Source: a virus. Taken from it: 37,193 bases of DNA. Under the pieces are notes generated by a model. It did no database searches and was not told the origin of the DNA. It was given only the letters and a program-made list of their open reading frames with translations. Below are positions 1 through 7,426 of this stretch, piece by piece. The stretch is taken from positions 1-37,193 of IMG/VR virus record IMGVR_UViG_3300042330_000608, one strand, 5' to 3'. Made by a program: the position numbers and the translations under genes. Numbering within the stretch: position 1 is the first letter of the stretch; each line of letters opens with the position of its first letter.

Positions 1-1
1 A

Positions 2-2497
2 AGTATTGTAAATGATCCTACTTTTGATATTTCAAGCTTTAGTTTACACGGTGAAGATTTATTAAATACTAATAGTAGTTTAATTAACATTATGTCTAAT
101 ATTATTGGTAAAGTTAGAGATAACATTATTCAAAAATATAAAGATAAAGAATTTGAACTATTACCTTTATTTGAAAAGTTTGTAAAAGCTAAAGGTCAAG
201 GTAGTCAATCTAAAATGTATGGTAATTTACTTGAATTAAGTAAATCTAAAGATTCTTATTATTTAAAAGGTGAATATTCAATTGATTTTTTAGATGCTGT
301 TAATAATGAATTATATCCTATTTTAGATAAAATTACAGAGTTAAAAGAAAAGTTATATGATGAAACTTTAACTAAAGCTAAAAATAATAGACTTTTAAAA
401 TCTAATCCTGAATATAAAGAATTATCTAAACAACGAAGAGAATGGTTTAGTAAACACACTATTCAATCTTTTGGTCCAAATGGTCAAAGTTTAACACAAC
501 CTAATCCTAAATATAAAAATAAAGAATTAACAGGTGTTGAAAAAGAAACATTAGACTATTTTAGAAAACAAACTATCGAAAATGATAAAGATATTTACGA
601 TGGTAAAGTTTCTTTAATTTCTAAACTTTATGGAGCAGAGTTTTATAAATTACCTGCTGTTACTAAAAATGATTTAGAACGTACTTTAGAAGGAGATATT
701 AAAGGTCAATTTACAGATAAATTTAAAGATTTAACTCAAATTAGAGTTGACGATATTGGTTATGAAGAAGAAGTTAATAGTAAGAATGAAGAGTTACGTC
801 GTGTAAGAATTCATTATAGAGGTAAGATTTCTTCTAAAGATCAAAGTTTAGATTTATTTACAATTTATCGTAAAGAAGCTCATAATGCAATTAATTATGG
901 TGAAAAGAAAAGTAATGAAGTAAAACTTAAATTATTTTTAGATATTGCTCGTCAGAAAGAATATAAAAAACGTTCTAAAAATACAGGTAAATGGTTGCAA
1001 AATAAATATGCTGAAAATCAACCTGGTGTTACTGTTAAAGACGGTTTAAGTAATGAATATAAAAAGATTAAAGGTTTATTAGAAACCCATCTTTATGATA
1101 TACTTTCTTATAACGGTGGTAAAGCTTTTGGTACTAATATTGAAGCTAACAAACTTTCATCAATGGCTAACGGAGCCGCTGCAAGTATTGGTATGACAAT
1201 GAATATTGGTTCAGGAGTAGTCAACGTAATGAATGGTTCATTTCAAATGATGATTGATGCTACAGGTGGTAACTTATTTTCTTTAAAAGATTACACATCT
1301 GCTGAAGCAAATTATTTTAATCCTAAAAATCAAATGGCTACTTTAGCAGATTTAGGAAATCCTGTTAAAACATCATTTCATAATCAAATGTTAGACATGT
1401 TTGATATTATGGGAGGATTTGATAATGCTACACAAGAATTTATTAGAAATAATATGGCTAAACGACTTATTTCAAAAAAATCTATGAATGGTTTAAATGA
1501 GATGGGTGAACATATGATGAATACTGTTCTTACTGAATCTATTCTTAGAGGTCGTAAAGTTATGAACAAAAATCGTGAGTTTATAGACAAAGAAGGAAAT
1601 GTTGTTTCTAAAGATAAAGCAGCATCATTATTTGATATGTTATCGTTAGATAAAAATGGTAAACTTGTAATGAGTGATAAAGTTGTTTATACTGATAAGA
1701 ATTTAGATAGTAAATATCACGAAGGTGGTAAACAACATATTAATTACTTAATTAAGAAAAAAGGTCATGATATATTTGGAGTTTACGATTCATTAATGAA
1801 AGCAGAATTAGCTAAACATTGGTGGGGTAAAACATTATTAATGTTTAAAAATTTCTTCTTATCAGGTTTCAAATATCGTTATAAAGGAATGGAAACATCT
1901 TTAAAATCTAAAGATGAATTAACAGATGAAGACATTACTTATAACAATGCAGAACAAGAGTTTACAGAGGGTATTTATACTTCGTTTGTACGATTTATTA
2001 AACAAGGTGTAATACCTAACTTAAAAGGTCTACAATTAGCTCACATGAAAGAATATTACAATGATTTATCAGATCATGAAAAAGCAAATCTTAAAAAAAC
2101 TACTTTAGAAATAACATTAACATCTGTAATGTTACCATTATTAGGTGCTTTATTGGGAGCTCTTGGAGGTGATGATGATGACAATGTATATTTTTGGATG
2201 TATGCTTTTAGAAGATTAGAATCAGAGCTTTCTCAATTTAGAGATCCTCGTGAATTAAATAGAATGATTCAAAATCCTGTTGCAGCAAATAGATTTATTC
2301 AAAATTCTATTACATTTGCATCAGATTTAATTACACCTATTAACTTTTTCCCTGAAGATAATGAACGTTATTTTGATTATTTAAGTAAAAATAAAAAAGA
2401 TAAATATATTATGTGGGAACATGGTAAAAAAGTAATTCCAGTATTTGCACAATCAGATAAAAGTTATAAACAGTTACATGGACTGTTTGATAAATAA
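2..2497 (+). CDS. C-terminal part of a large virion-associated protein (5' end outside window)
   Basis: The reading frame is open from base 2, so the ATG at 92 is probably internal and this is the tail of a larger protein. The visible part is over 800 residues, lysine- and asparagine-rich and mostly hydrophilic. It has a small-residue stretch (AASIGMTMNIGSGVV, about 365 residues after the internal ATG), one hydrophobic segment near residue 690 (SVMLPLLGALLGALGG) followed by four aspartates, and a C-terminus ending LHGLFDK. Giant internal or ejection proteins and virion RNA polymerase-type polypeptides of crAss-like phages end their structural block in this way, but I see no catalytic motif here. 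It is the only + strand gene and ends at a bidirectional terminator. The coding call is sure; the virion role is inferred from position and size. Confidence 0.75.
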   Translation, partial: SIVNDPTFDISSFSLHGEDLLNTNSSLINIMSNIIGKVRDNIIQKYKDKEFELLPLFEKFVKAKGQGSQSKMYGNLLELSKSKDSYYLKGEYSIDFLDAVNNELYPILDKITELKEKLYDETLTKAKNNRLLKSNPEYKELSKQRREWFSKHTIQSFGPNGQSLTQPNPKYKNKELTGVEKETLDYFRKQTIENDKDIYDGKVSLISKLYGAEFYKLPAVTKNDLERTLEGDIKGQFTDKFKDLTQIRVDDIGYEEEVNSKNEELRRVRIHYRGKISSKDQSLDLFTIYRKEAHNAINYGEKKSNEVKLKLFLDIARQKEYKKRSKNTGKWLQNKYAENQPGVTVKDGLSNEYKKIKGLLETHLYDILSYNGGKAFGTNIEANKLSSMANGAAASIGMTMNIGSGVVNVMNGSFQMMIDATGGNLFSLKDYTSAEANYFNPKNQMATLADLGNPVKTSFHNQMLDMFDIMGGFDNATQEFIRNNMAKRLISKKSMNGLNEMGEHMMNTVLTESILRGRKVMNKNREFIDKEGNVVSKDKAASLFDMLSLDKNGKLVMSDKVVYTDKNLDSKYHEGGKQHINYLIKKKGHDIFGVYDSLMKAELAKHWWGKTLLMFKNFFLSGFKYRYKGMETSLKSKDELTDEDITYNNAEQEFTEGIYTSFVRFIKQGVIPNLKGLQLAHMKEYYNDLSDHEKANLKKTTLEITLTSVMLPLLGALLGALGGDDDDNVYFWMYAFRRLESELSQFRDPRELNRMIQNPVAANRFIQNSITFASDLITPINFFPEDNERYFDYLSKNKKDKYIMWEHGKKVIPVFAQSDKSYKQLHGLFDK

Positions 2498-2511
2498 TTT
2501 AAAGGGTCAAA

Positions 2512-2551
2512 AAAAAGCCGTAGTAACCAATTAAGGTCGCTACGGCTTTTT
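2512..2551. terminator. bidirectional Rho-independent terminator between convergent modules
   Basis: An inverted repeat AGCCGTAG (2516-2523) / CTACGGCT (2540-2547) is flanked by an A-run on the left and a T-run on the right. It therefore forms a stem followed by a U-tract when transcribed from either side. An inner ACC/GGT pairing extends the stem. It sits 15 bases after the + strand stop codon and just downstream of the last minus-strand gene, as expected for convergent transcription units. Confidence 0.85.
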
Positions 2552-2556
2552 GTGTT

Positions 2557-2748
2557 TTAATTTAATTTTATGAGACTTATTTCATGAATAATATAATTAT
2601 GTTCTTCCATCCATTCTTCAGCAGTTTGTCCTTCTTTTAAATTAGTTTGTTCAACATAAGATTCTGCAACTTGTTGTTCGGAATCTGCATTATAAACTCC
2701 ACAAACACAATCCCATCCCAATTCAGGATTTGTTATTACATAAATCAT
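2557..2748 (-). CDS. small uncharacterised phage protein
   Basis: 63 residues, starting MIYVITNPELGWDCVCGVY and rich in acidic residues in the centre (TAEEWMEEHNY). The start resembles short phage proteins that open with a beta strand followed by GWD, but I do not recognise a named family. The ATG at 2748 touches the stop of the KTSC gene upstream, which supports translation as part of one operon. It is the last gene of the minus-strand block before the terminator. No function is assigned. Confidence 0.6.
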   Translation of the reverse strand: MIYVITNPELGWDCVCGVYNADSEQQVAESYVEQTNLKEGQTAEEWMEEHNYIIHEISLIKLN

Positions 2749-2975
2749 TATTTAATCAATTTTAAACAAGTTAATGCTTCATTATCTCTAATATTTTTAT
2801 TAAAGAATTTACCTTTACTTTCAGCATTTTGCAATTTATTAAAAAATTGTTGTGAAACAGGTGTATATACATATAACTTACCAGATTTAAAATTTACTTG
2901 TAAATCTTTTCTATTTTCATCATATGTTAAACTCTTAATTACAGAGCTTTTAGGTGTATTTATTGTGTTATTCAT
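2748..2975 (-). CDS. KTSC domain protein
   Basis: 75 residues with the layout of the KTSC family: SSVIKSLTYDE near residues 9-19, a strand with LQVNFKSGKLYVYTPVS (about 25-41), then FFNKLQNAESKGKFFNKNIRD (about 44-64, with the usual F..L..A.S.G.FFN..I pattern). The family is common in phages and bacteria and has no established activity; a nucleic-acid-related role has been suggested. The gene is end-to-end with its neighbours on both sides, so it is probably co-transcribed. Family call is good; function unknown. Confidence 0.75.
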   Translation of the reverse strand: MNNTINTPKSSVIKSLTYDENRKDLQVNFKSGKLYVYTPVSQQFFNKLQNAESKGKFFNKNIRDNEALTCLKLIK

Positions 2976-3271
2976 TATAATAATTTTGTTTCGTTAATAA
3001 CTTCTAAAATTTCAATACTTTCGATAGTATGTATTCCATATTCACCATATGGTGCAAATTCATCAAATAATTCAAAGTTTTCTAAATGACCGTAATTTTC
3101 TTCAGCATCAAAATCATAACCTACTTCACCTTTTCCATATTGACCATTATTTTTTTCAATTTCTTCAATAATAGGAAGAATTAATTTAATTTGTTCATCA
3201 GTAATTACAGATCTTTCAGTAATATAATCACCATCATTAGTATCTGCTTCAATTATAATATATTTTACCAT
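2975..3271 (-). CDS. uncharacterised acidic protein
   Basis: 98 residues, strongly acidic, especially in the second half (DFDAEENYGHLENFELFDEF). The predicted order is a short strand, a helix around TDEQIKLILPIIEEIEKNNG, then strands. I recognise no domain. It lies directly upstream of the KTSC gene, with the stop and next start overlapping, and downstream of thymidylate synthase. Small acidic phage proteins of this kind are sometimes inhibitors or DNA mimics, but nothing here demonstrates that. Confidence 0.6.
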   Translation of the reverse strand: MVKYIIIEADTNDGDYITERSVITDEQIKLILPIIEEIEKNNGQYGKGEVGYDFDAEENYGHLENFELFDEFAPYGEYGIHTIESIEILEVINETKLL

Positions 3272-3294
3272 TTTAATTAATTTTTAATTTATTT

Positions 3295-4398
3295 TTATTT
3301 ATCTCTCTCTAACATTTTTACATTAATAGCTGGATATGATTCATAATTTTGTAATTGAAAATATTCAGATTTTAAAAAATTAATTGTTTTATCTAAATCA
3401 AAAGAATTTGTTTCAAAATTTAAAAAAATAGCATCTAATTCATCTGAATTTTTTAATTCACATTTATTATATTTATCAACATCTCTACTTAATTGTTCTT
3501 TAACAGCTTCTAAGCTATTATCGTACAAATGAACCTTCTTTAAATCTCCTTGTATAGCTAATGCTTTATAACCTGTAATCTTCTCTAAAATCAACGCTAA
3601 TGTAGCATATGAAGCTATATTATAAGGCAATCCAAGGAATGTATCTACACTTCTCTGACTCCAATGAAGTTCAAAACCATACTTATGAATTTTATGAACA
3701 TCAAACATTTCTTCAATATCACTTGTTTCTTCTGCTTCAAAATACATTTTTCCATTAGAGTACAACAAACATCTCTCTTTAAAACTTAAAGGTCTTACAA
3801 CTATTTGAAAACCATAATGACATGGTGGTAAAGCCATATCTTCTAAATCACCAGCATTCCAAGAATTAACAATATGATCTGGAGCTAAAGGTTTTTCTTT
3901 AAGATTAGTAATTAATCTTTGAATTTGGTCTACACCGTTATAATAACCGTCTGTCCACTTTCTCCACTGGTGTCCATAAACAGGTCCTAAATCTCCTAAT
4001 TTATAATTAGTATAATTTGGTAAAAAATGATATTTTTTATTAGATATATTTTTTAAACTACTTATAAATCTAATAAATGTCATAGGTTCTACTTTATGAA
4101 TATTACATTGTTTACAATAATAATTATAAGCATCTTTATTCCAAATATTACAACCATTATCTACAAGATATTTGATATTTGTATCACCACGTAAAAACCA
4201 TATTAACTCTGTTACAACATTTTTGTAATGGAGTTTTTTTGTGCTTATTGCTGGAAAACCATCTTTAAATTCATGTCTAAATGTATAACTCGGTATCTCA
4301 ATTCTATTAACATTTTTTCTATTAGGATCTTCATATGTATAACCATCAGTTATTATTTTATTTAACAACTGATGGTATGTTTTATCAATTTTACTCAT
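3295..4398 (-). CDS. thyA: thymidylate synthase
   Basis: Makes dTMP from dUMP using methylene-tetrahydrofolate. Visible landmarks: RGDTNIKYL (70-78), GDLGPVYGHQWR (135-146), the catalytic cysteine in LPPCHYGFQ (Cys193), WSQRSVDTFLGLPYNIASYA (dUMP binding; the Asn after LPY matches dUMP rather than dCMP specificity) and HLYDNSLEAV. The reading frame is continuous, so no intron interrupts it. At 367 residues it is longer than the roughly 264 of the bacterial enzyme, with extra residues between the N-terminal domain and the GPVYGHQWR motif. Oddly, the Arg-Arg pair that normally precedes I-x-x-x-W-N and contacts the dUMP phosphate of the partner subunit is replaced by Pro173-Asp174. The start overlaps the upstream endonuclease gene by 8 bases. 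Confidence 0.95.
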   Translation of the reverse strand: MSKIDKTYHQLLNKIITDGYTYEDPNRKNVNRIEIPSYTFRHEFKDGFPAISTKKLHYKNVVTELIWFLRGDTNIKYLVDNGCNIWNKDAYNYYCKQCNIHKVEPMTFIRFISSLKNISNKKYHFLPNYTNYKLGDLGPVYGHQWRKWTDGYYNGVDQIQRLITNLKEKPLAPDHIVNSWNAGDLEDMALPPCHYGFQIVVRPLSFKERCLLYSNGKMYFEAEETSDIEEMFDVHKIHKYGFELHWSQRSVDTFLGLPYNIASYATLALILEKITGYKALAIQGDLKKVHLYDNSLEAVKEQLSRDVDKYNKCELKNSDELDAIFLNFETNSFDLDKTINFLKSEYFQLQNYESYPAINVKMLERDK

Positions 4399-4999
4399 TA
4401 CAATATATTAAATCTGTTTTATTTTTTAATTGTCCTTTTAACATTGCGTTAAGTGTTGTTCGTTTTATTTCATAAATAAAAGAAGCTTCTGTAATTGAAT
4501 TATAAAAAATTCCAGTATTTAGTGAAATTAAAATTTTACTATTACACTTTAACGAAGATTTTGACATTTTTAATTTAGTTTCTTTTGAAAAAATTTTACC
4601 TTTATGTGATTTTGATAAATTTTCAATATGTTTTTTAGTAAAAGGTTTTTTCTTTTTACCTTTATGTGCTTTACTAATTTTATCTCTAGTTTCTTTTGAA
4701 AAAACACAAGGTTTTTCATTAGTTTTTGTTAAAACACAATTTAAACCATTTTTACCAATAACATTATAAAACTCTTGCCAGTATCTTTCTCGAATATTTA
4801 AATCTTCAAAACTACATTCTTCAATAATTTCAAACGTATGATTATTAATTCCATGCTTTTTTAAAGAACGAATTAATTTAATTTGAGTATTATTACTTTT
4901 ACTAAATGATTTATATTGTTTAAATCTTTTTTCAACATTAAGTGACCGTCCAATATATATTCTACCACTAGGACTTGTTATTTTATAAATTCCTATCAT
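4391..4999 (-). CDS. free-standing GIY-YIG homing endonuclease with NUMOD3 and NUMOD1 repeats
   Basis: 202 residues. The GIY-YIG nuclease domain is N-terminal: GIYKI (3-7), then RIYIGRS (13-19), and the conserved Glu region RERYWQEFYN (about 70-79). Next come NUMOD3-type motifs (SKETRDKISKAHKG and two further variants, about 100-148), then a NUMOD1-like C-terminal DNA-binding region (SITEASFIYEIKRTTLN). It overlaps the start of thyA by 8 bases and sits outside any recognisable intron, so it is probably a mobile endonuclease that cuts an allele lacking it. A TATATTTG box lies 24 bases upstream of the ATG, suggesting its own promoter. Confidence 0.88.
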   Translation of the reverse strand: MIGIYKITSPSGRIYIGRSLNVEKRFKQYKSFSKSNNTQIKLIRSLKKHGINNHTFEIIEECSFEDLNIRERYWQEFYNVIGKNGLNCVLTKTNEKPCVFSKETRDKISKAHKGKKKKPFTKKHIENLSKSHKGKIFSKETKLKMSKSSLKCNSKILISLNTGIFYNSITEASFIYEIKRTTLNAMLKGQLKNKTDLIYCNE

Positions 5000-5022
5000 T
5001 TTATATAAATTATTAATTTATA

Positions 5023-5030
5023 CAAATATA
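5023..5030 (-). promoter_or_regulatory. Bacteroidota-type -7 promoter box upstream of a homing endonuclease gene
   Basis: On the minus strand this reads TATATTTG, matching the TAnnTTTG -7 element of Bacteroidota. The context is TTTCGTATATTTGTATAAAT. It ends 24 bases before the endonuclease ATG at 4999. Near-identical boxes stand before the other two GIY-YIG genes of the window. I see no clearly spaced -33 TTTG. Confidence 0.55.
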
Positions 5031-5077
5031 CGAAACTTATTTTACAATTCCTAATTTTTATTAAATTATTTTATCTA

Positions 5078-5485
5078 TTACTGCCATTTTACTAATATAT
5101 AATAAGTTAAAAACAATTGCATATAGTGTAAAACTTGATCTATTCCAATTATTGTAAAAGCACCTATATTAGGTATTGAACTACCATATTCTCCTTTAGC
5201 AAATTTTTTACTTACAATACGTGATGTAAAATAATCTGTTATTGTATGAGCTATAAAAGTTATTGGTACAAACCATAATGTATAATCTGCTATTTTTGAA
5301 GCATTATTTAAATCAAATAAACACCATGTTAATCCAGCACCAAGCCACATTAAACTATATGTTAATGTGTGCATTATTAAATCATCCCAATTTTTACTTT
5401 TACCTAACGCCCATTTTTCATCTTGCATTAAAAAATCTGCAAACCAATGTATAATTATTATACTAAATATTTCTATTAAATTCAT
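5078..5485 (-). CDS. DUF3307-type integral membrane protein
   Basis: 135 residues, strongly hydrophobic, with about four membrane segments: residues 5-20, 40-60, 68-88 and 108-130. The family signature is visible: IHWFADFLMQDEKWALGKSK (12-31) followed by LIMHTLTYSLMW (36-47) and a third His-Thr-Asp group (AHTITDYF, about 79-86). DUF3307 proteins occur in bacteria and phages without a known activity; the conserved His and Asp residues would face the membrane. It ends in a spacer before the endonuclease promoter and follows the phosphatase gene by 2 bases, so it likely belongs to that operon. Confidence 0.75.
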   Translation of the reverse strand: MNLIEIFSIIIIHWFADFLMQDEKWALGKSKNWDDLIMHTLTYSLMWLGAGLTWCLFDLNNASKIADYTLWFVPITFIAHTITDYFTSRIVSKKFAKGEYGSSIPNIGAFTIIGIDQVLHYMQLFLTYYILVKWQ

Positions 5486-5487
5486 AT

Positions 5488-6279
5488 TTATCTTCCTTTA
5501 AATTCAGGATATAATACATTTCCAGCATCTGATTGCCAAAATTCTTTAGTATTCACATCCATAATAGTAATTTTTCCAATAAATCCACCACCAGTATCTA
5601 AATTCCAGATATTAGCCGCTTTCATAGGTTTATCCTCTTTCCAAAATTGTGTAGAAGTATGACCTATAAAAACTTCATTAAAATTATCAGACATTTTAAA
5701 TTTAGGTTTTTCTTCTAACATTCCTTTAGACATTCCTTCCCAAGATAATGCTTGTGACCATAAATCTCTATCCCACATTAATACATCTTCATTATTATAT
5801 ATTGGATCTTCAATACTAAAATGTCTATTAAATCCACCATGTACAAATAATCTATTTTGATTATCTATATGATAAGGAATTTGACTATCAAAGAAATTAA
5901 TATGTGAATCAGGTAAATGTGAGGTTGTTAACACAGGTCTTGGAATTCCTGTACTTCTATCCGAAAATTCAACATTTTCACCTATTAAGTGTTTAACATA
6001 AGATTGTCCAGTAGCTAAACTACCTTGCATCCATAATGCAGGATGTATACCTCTTTGAATCCAACTTAACCACCAATCATCGTGATTACCTCGAATTTTA
6101 ATTAAATTTGGTATTTTTAAAAGTTCTTCAACAACTTCAAACGATTCACTATGACCATCAACAATATCACCTAAAGATATAAGTGTATCATTTTGATAGT
6201 CAAAGTTACTACGTTCTAAAGCTTGTTTTAAACCTTTATAATTACCATGAATATCTGCAATTACAAAAGTTTTACTCAT
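5488..6279 (-). CDS. calcineurin-like metallophosphatase (Ser/Thr phosphatase 1 type)
   Basis: 263 residues with the complete metal-binding signature of the calcineurin-like superfamily: DIH (Asp9, His11), GDIVD (37-41), GNHDD (64-68), a later HGGFN motif and GHTST near residue 207. This resembles the protein-phosphatase-like group that includes lambda phosphatase; cyclic nucleotide or Ap4A-type substrates are also possible. Its start overlaps the upstream gene by 8 bases and it is 2 bases from the DUF3307 gene. A role in resetting host phosphorylation is inference; the fold and motif calls are firm. Confidence 0.88.
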   Translation of the reverse strand: MSKTFVIADIHGNYKGLKQALERSNFDYQNDTLISLGDIVDGHSESFEVVEELLKIPNLIKIRGNHDDWWLSWIQRGIHPALWMQGSLATGQSYVKHLIGENVEFSDRSTGIPRPVLTTSHLPDSHINFFDSQIPYHIDNQNRLFVHGGFNRHFSIEDPIYNNEDVLMWDRDLWSQALSWEGMSKGMLEEKPKFKMSDNFNEVFIGHTSTQFWKEDKPMKAANIWNLDTGGGFIGKITIMDVNTKEFWQSDAGNVLYPEFKGR

Positions 6280-6550
6280 ATTTTAAAAATATATTTAATG
6301 TATTTTCAATTTCACGTTCAATAAATAATCCTGGTTTACCTATTAATTGATATAAATTTGTATAACATCTACTTGTTCCAAATTTTTCTTTAATTTGACT
6401 ATATTTAAATCCAGGAATTTTTATTAAACCTTGAAACATTTCATCAAGATATTTTATAATACTAGGAGTATTTAAATCAAGACCATAATGACCTTCTTCT
6501 AAATAATCTTTATATTTTTCATTAAATTCATTTACTGTCATCTTTATCAT
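6272..6550 (-). CDS. uncharacterised phage protein
   Basis: 92 residues, mixed charge, no membrane segment. It begins MIKMTVNEFNEKYKDYLEEG and has helices around IIKYLDEMFQGLI and a tyrosine/lysine-rich centre (KYSQIKEKFGTSRCYTNLY). I do not recognise a family. The gene overlaps the phosphatase start by 8 bases and the 51-residue gene upstream by 23 bases, consistent with tight translational coupling. Confidence 0.6.
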   Translation of the reverse strand: MIKMTVNEFNEKYKDYLEEGHYGLDLNTPSIIKYLDEMFQGLIKIPGFKYSQIKEKFGTSRCYTNLYQLIGKPGLFIEREIENTLNIFLKYE

Positions 6551-6683
6551 GTTTAGCTAAAATCCACCTACATTCTTCTTCTGTTTCTTTACCTTCTAAA
6601 CCAGCTTCTACAACATCTGCTTTTTTAAAACCTTGTTCAAAAGCTTGTTTCATAAGTTTTAAAACTTCTTCATAACTATACAT
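6528..6683 (-). CDS. short uncharacterised protein (51 aa)
   Basis: An ATG at 6683-6681 opens a 51-codon frame ending TGA at 6530-6528. The product begins MYSYEEVLKLMKQAFEQGFK and ends ECRWILAKHDKDDSK: one long amphipathic helix followed by a charged tail. Its start sits in ATGTATAG, overlapping the TAG stop of the gene upstream, and it fills what would otherwise be a 125-base gap in a block of overlapping genes. That geometry is the main argument that it is real; no family recognised. Confidence 0.6.
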   Translation of the reverse strand: MYSYEEVLKLMKQAFEQGFKKADVVEAGLEGKETEEECRWILAKHDKDDSK

Positions 6684-7002
6684 TTTGTTCTATCTTATCA
6701 ATTATAGATGCTTTTTTAATAAGAAGATAAATTAAATTATCTCCAAACTTTTCTTCAACTGTTTCAATTTTAGGTAATTTACCTTCAACTAAATCATTTG
6801 TCATATCTGCAATAGATATTTCATGTTTTAAAAGAAATCCATCTAATACTTTTTCACGTATTAGACCACTTCTTTTACTACCTTCATCAAAATTATGAAA
6901 AACATTGTTATTACGACGATATTCTTTACCTTTAACAATAAGTGTTTCTTTAATTTTATCTAAAGTTTCTGATATTATTTGATCAAATCTTTCTTCTGTC
7001 AT
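6676..7002 (-). CDS. uncharacterised phage protein with KGKEYRRNNN motif
   Basis: 108 residues, largely helical. The motif VKGKEYRRNNNVFHNF (about 23-38), followed later by LLKHEISIADM and EEKFGDNLIYLLI, resembles a family of short phage proteins with a K-E-Y-x-R-N-x-x-x-x-H-N-F centre and a C-terminal D-x-x-x-Y-L helix. These are sometimes linked to nucleotide modification (DUF1599/Nmad1-like), but that is a weak resemblance and I do not assign the activity. Both ends overlap neighbours: ATGA with the gene upstream and TAG/ATG with the one downstream. Confidence 0.65.
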   Translation of the reverse strand: MTEERFDQIISETLDKIKETLIVKGKEYRRNNNVFHNFDEGSKRSGLIREKVLDGFLLKHEISIADMTNDLVEGKLPKIETVEEKFGDNLIYLLIKKASIIDKIEQNV

Positions 7003-7139
7003 GATTTTTTAATAAAGTGTTCAATTACTTCTTTTTTAGTATAAAATCTACTATAACCTTTTTGACAATAAATATTAGGTCCAAGTTTAGTATATTTTTC
7101 TAAATGAACTATAAAATTATTTAATATTTTTTTACTCAT
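6999..7139 (-). CDS. short basic uncharacterised protein (46 aa)
   Basis: ATG at 7139-7137, TGA at 7001-6999. The 46-residue product starts MSKKILNNFIVHLEKYTKLG and contains IYCQKGYSRFYTKKEVIEHF; it is basic with one Cys. The start forms ATGA with the MazG-like gene and the stop forms ATGA with the gene that follows, so it fits exactly between two genes. This spacing strongly supports it as a coding gene. The order of strand, Arg/Phe/Tyr, then helix could be a small DNA-binding fold, which is a guess. Confidence 0.6.
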   Translation of the reverse strand: MSKKILNNFIVHLEKYTKLGPNIYCQKGYSRFYTKKEVIEHFIKKS

Positions 7140-7426
7140 AATTTACCAATATATTTATTTTTAGCAATATAGGATTTAAGTTTATCTGTTTTGTATTTAA
7201 TACGTTTTTTAACGTCTTTTTTACTAAATAGATGTCCTAATACCTTTAAACGTATTTTAACATCTCCTATCTCATCTATTACTTCTTGTGTATCTACTTT
7301 CTCTTCTTTAAGAGCCATTTGTGTAAGAACAAGAGATAATTCTTGAAGTTCTTCTGCAGTTTTTAAAAGATTATATTTATAATCATTATTTTTTACAAGA
7401 TATTTAATTAATTCTTTATTTGTCAT
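7136..7426 (-). CDS. MazG-like nucleotide pyrophosphohydrolase
   Basis: 96 residues, all-alpha. The metal-binding pattern of MazG-type NTP pyrophosphohydrolases is visible: TAEELQELSLVL (about 23-34, E-x-x-E) and QEVIDEIGDVKIRL (about 47-60, E-x-x-D). Such enzymes remove (d)NTPs or alarmone-related nucleotides, and phages use them to adjust nucleotide pools. The basic C-terminal tail (KKRIKYKTDKLKSY) is unusual for the core. It is coupled by ATGA to the 46-residue gene downstream and overlaps the gene upstream by 11 bases. Confidence 0.75.
   Translation of the reverse strand: MTNKELIKYLVKNNDYKYNLLKTAEELQELSLVLTQMALKEEKVDTQEVIDEIGDVKIRLKVLGHLFSKKDVKKRIKYKTDKLKSYIAKNKYIGKL

Noticed and set aside
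3295-4398. An intron in thymidylate synthase, suggested by the adjacent GIY-YIG gene
   Set aside because: The thyA frame is continuous through all conserved motifs and no P7-like core is seen nearby.
5263-5454. + strand frames opposite real genes (for example here and at 2647-2997, 28749-28979, 35874-36128)
   Set aside because: Each lies antisense to a well-supported minus-strand gene and its composition is that of a shadow frame.
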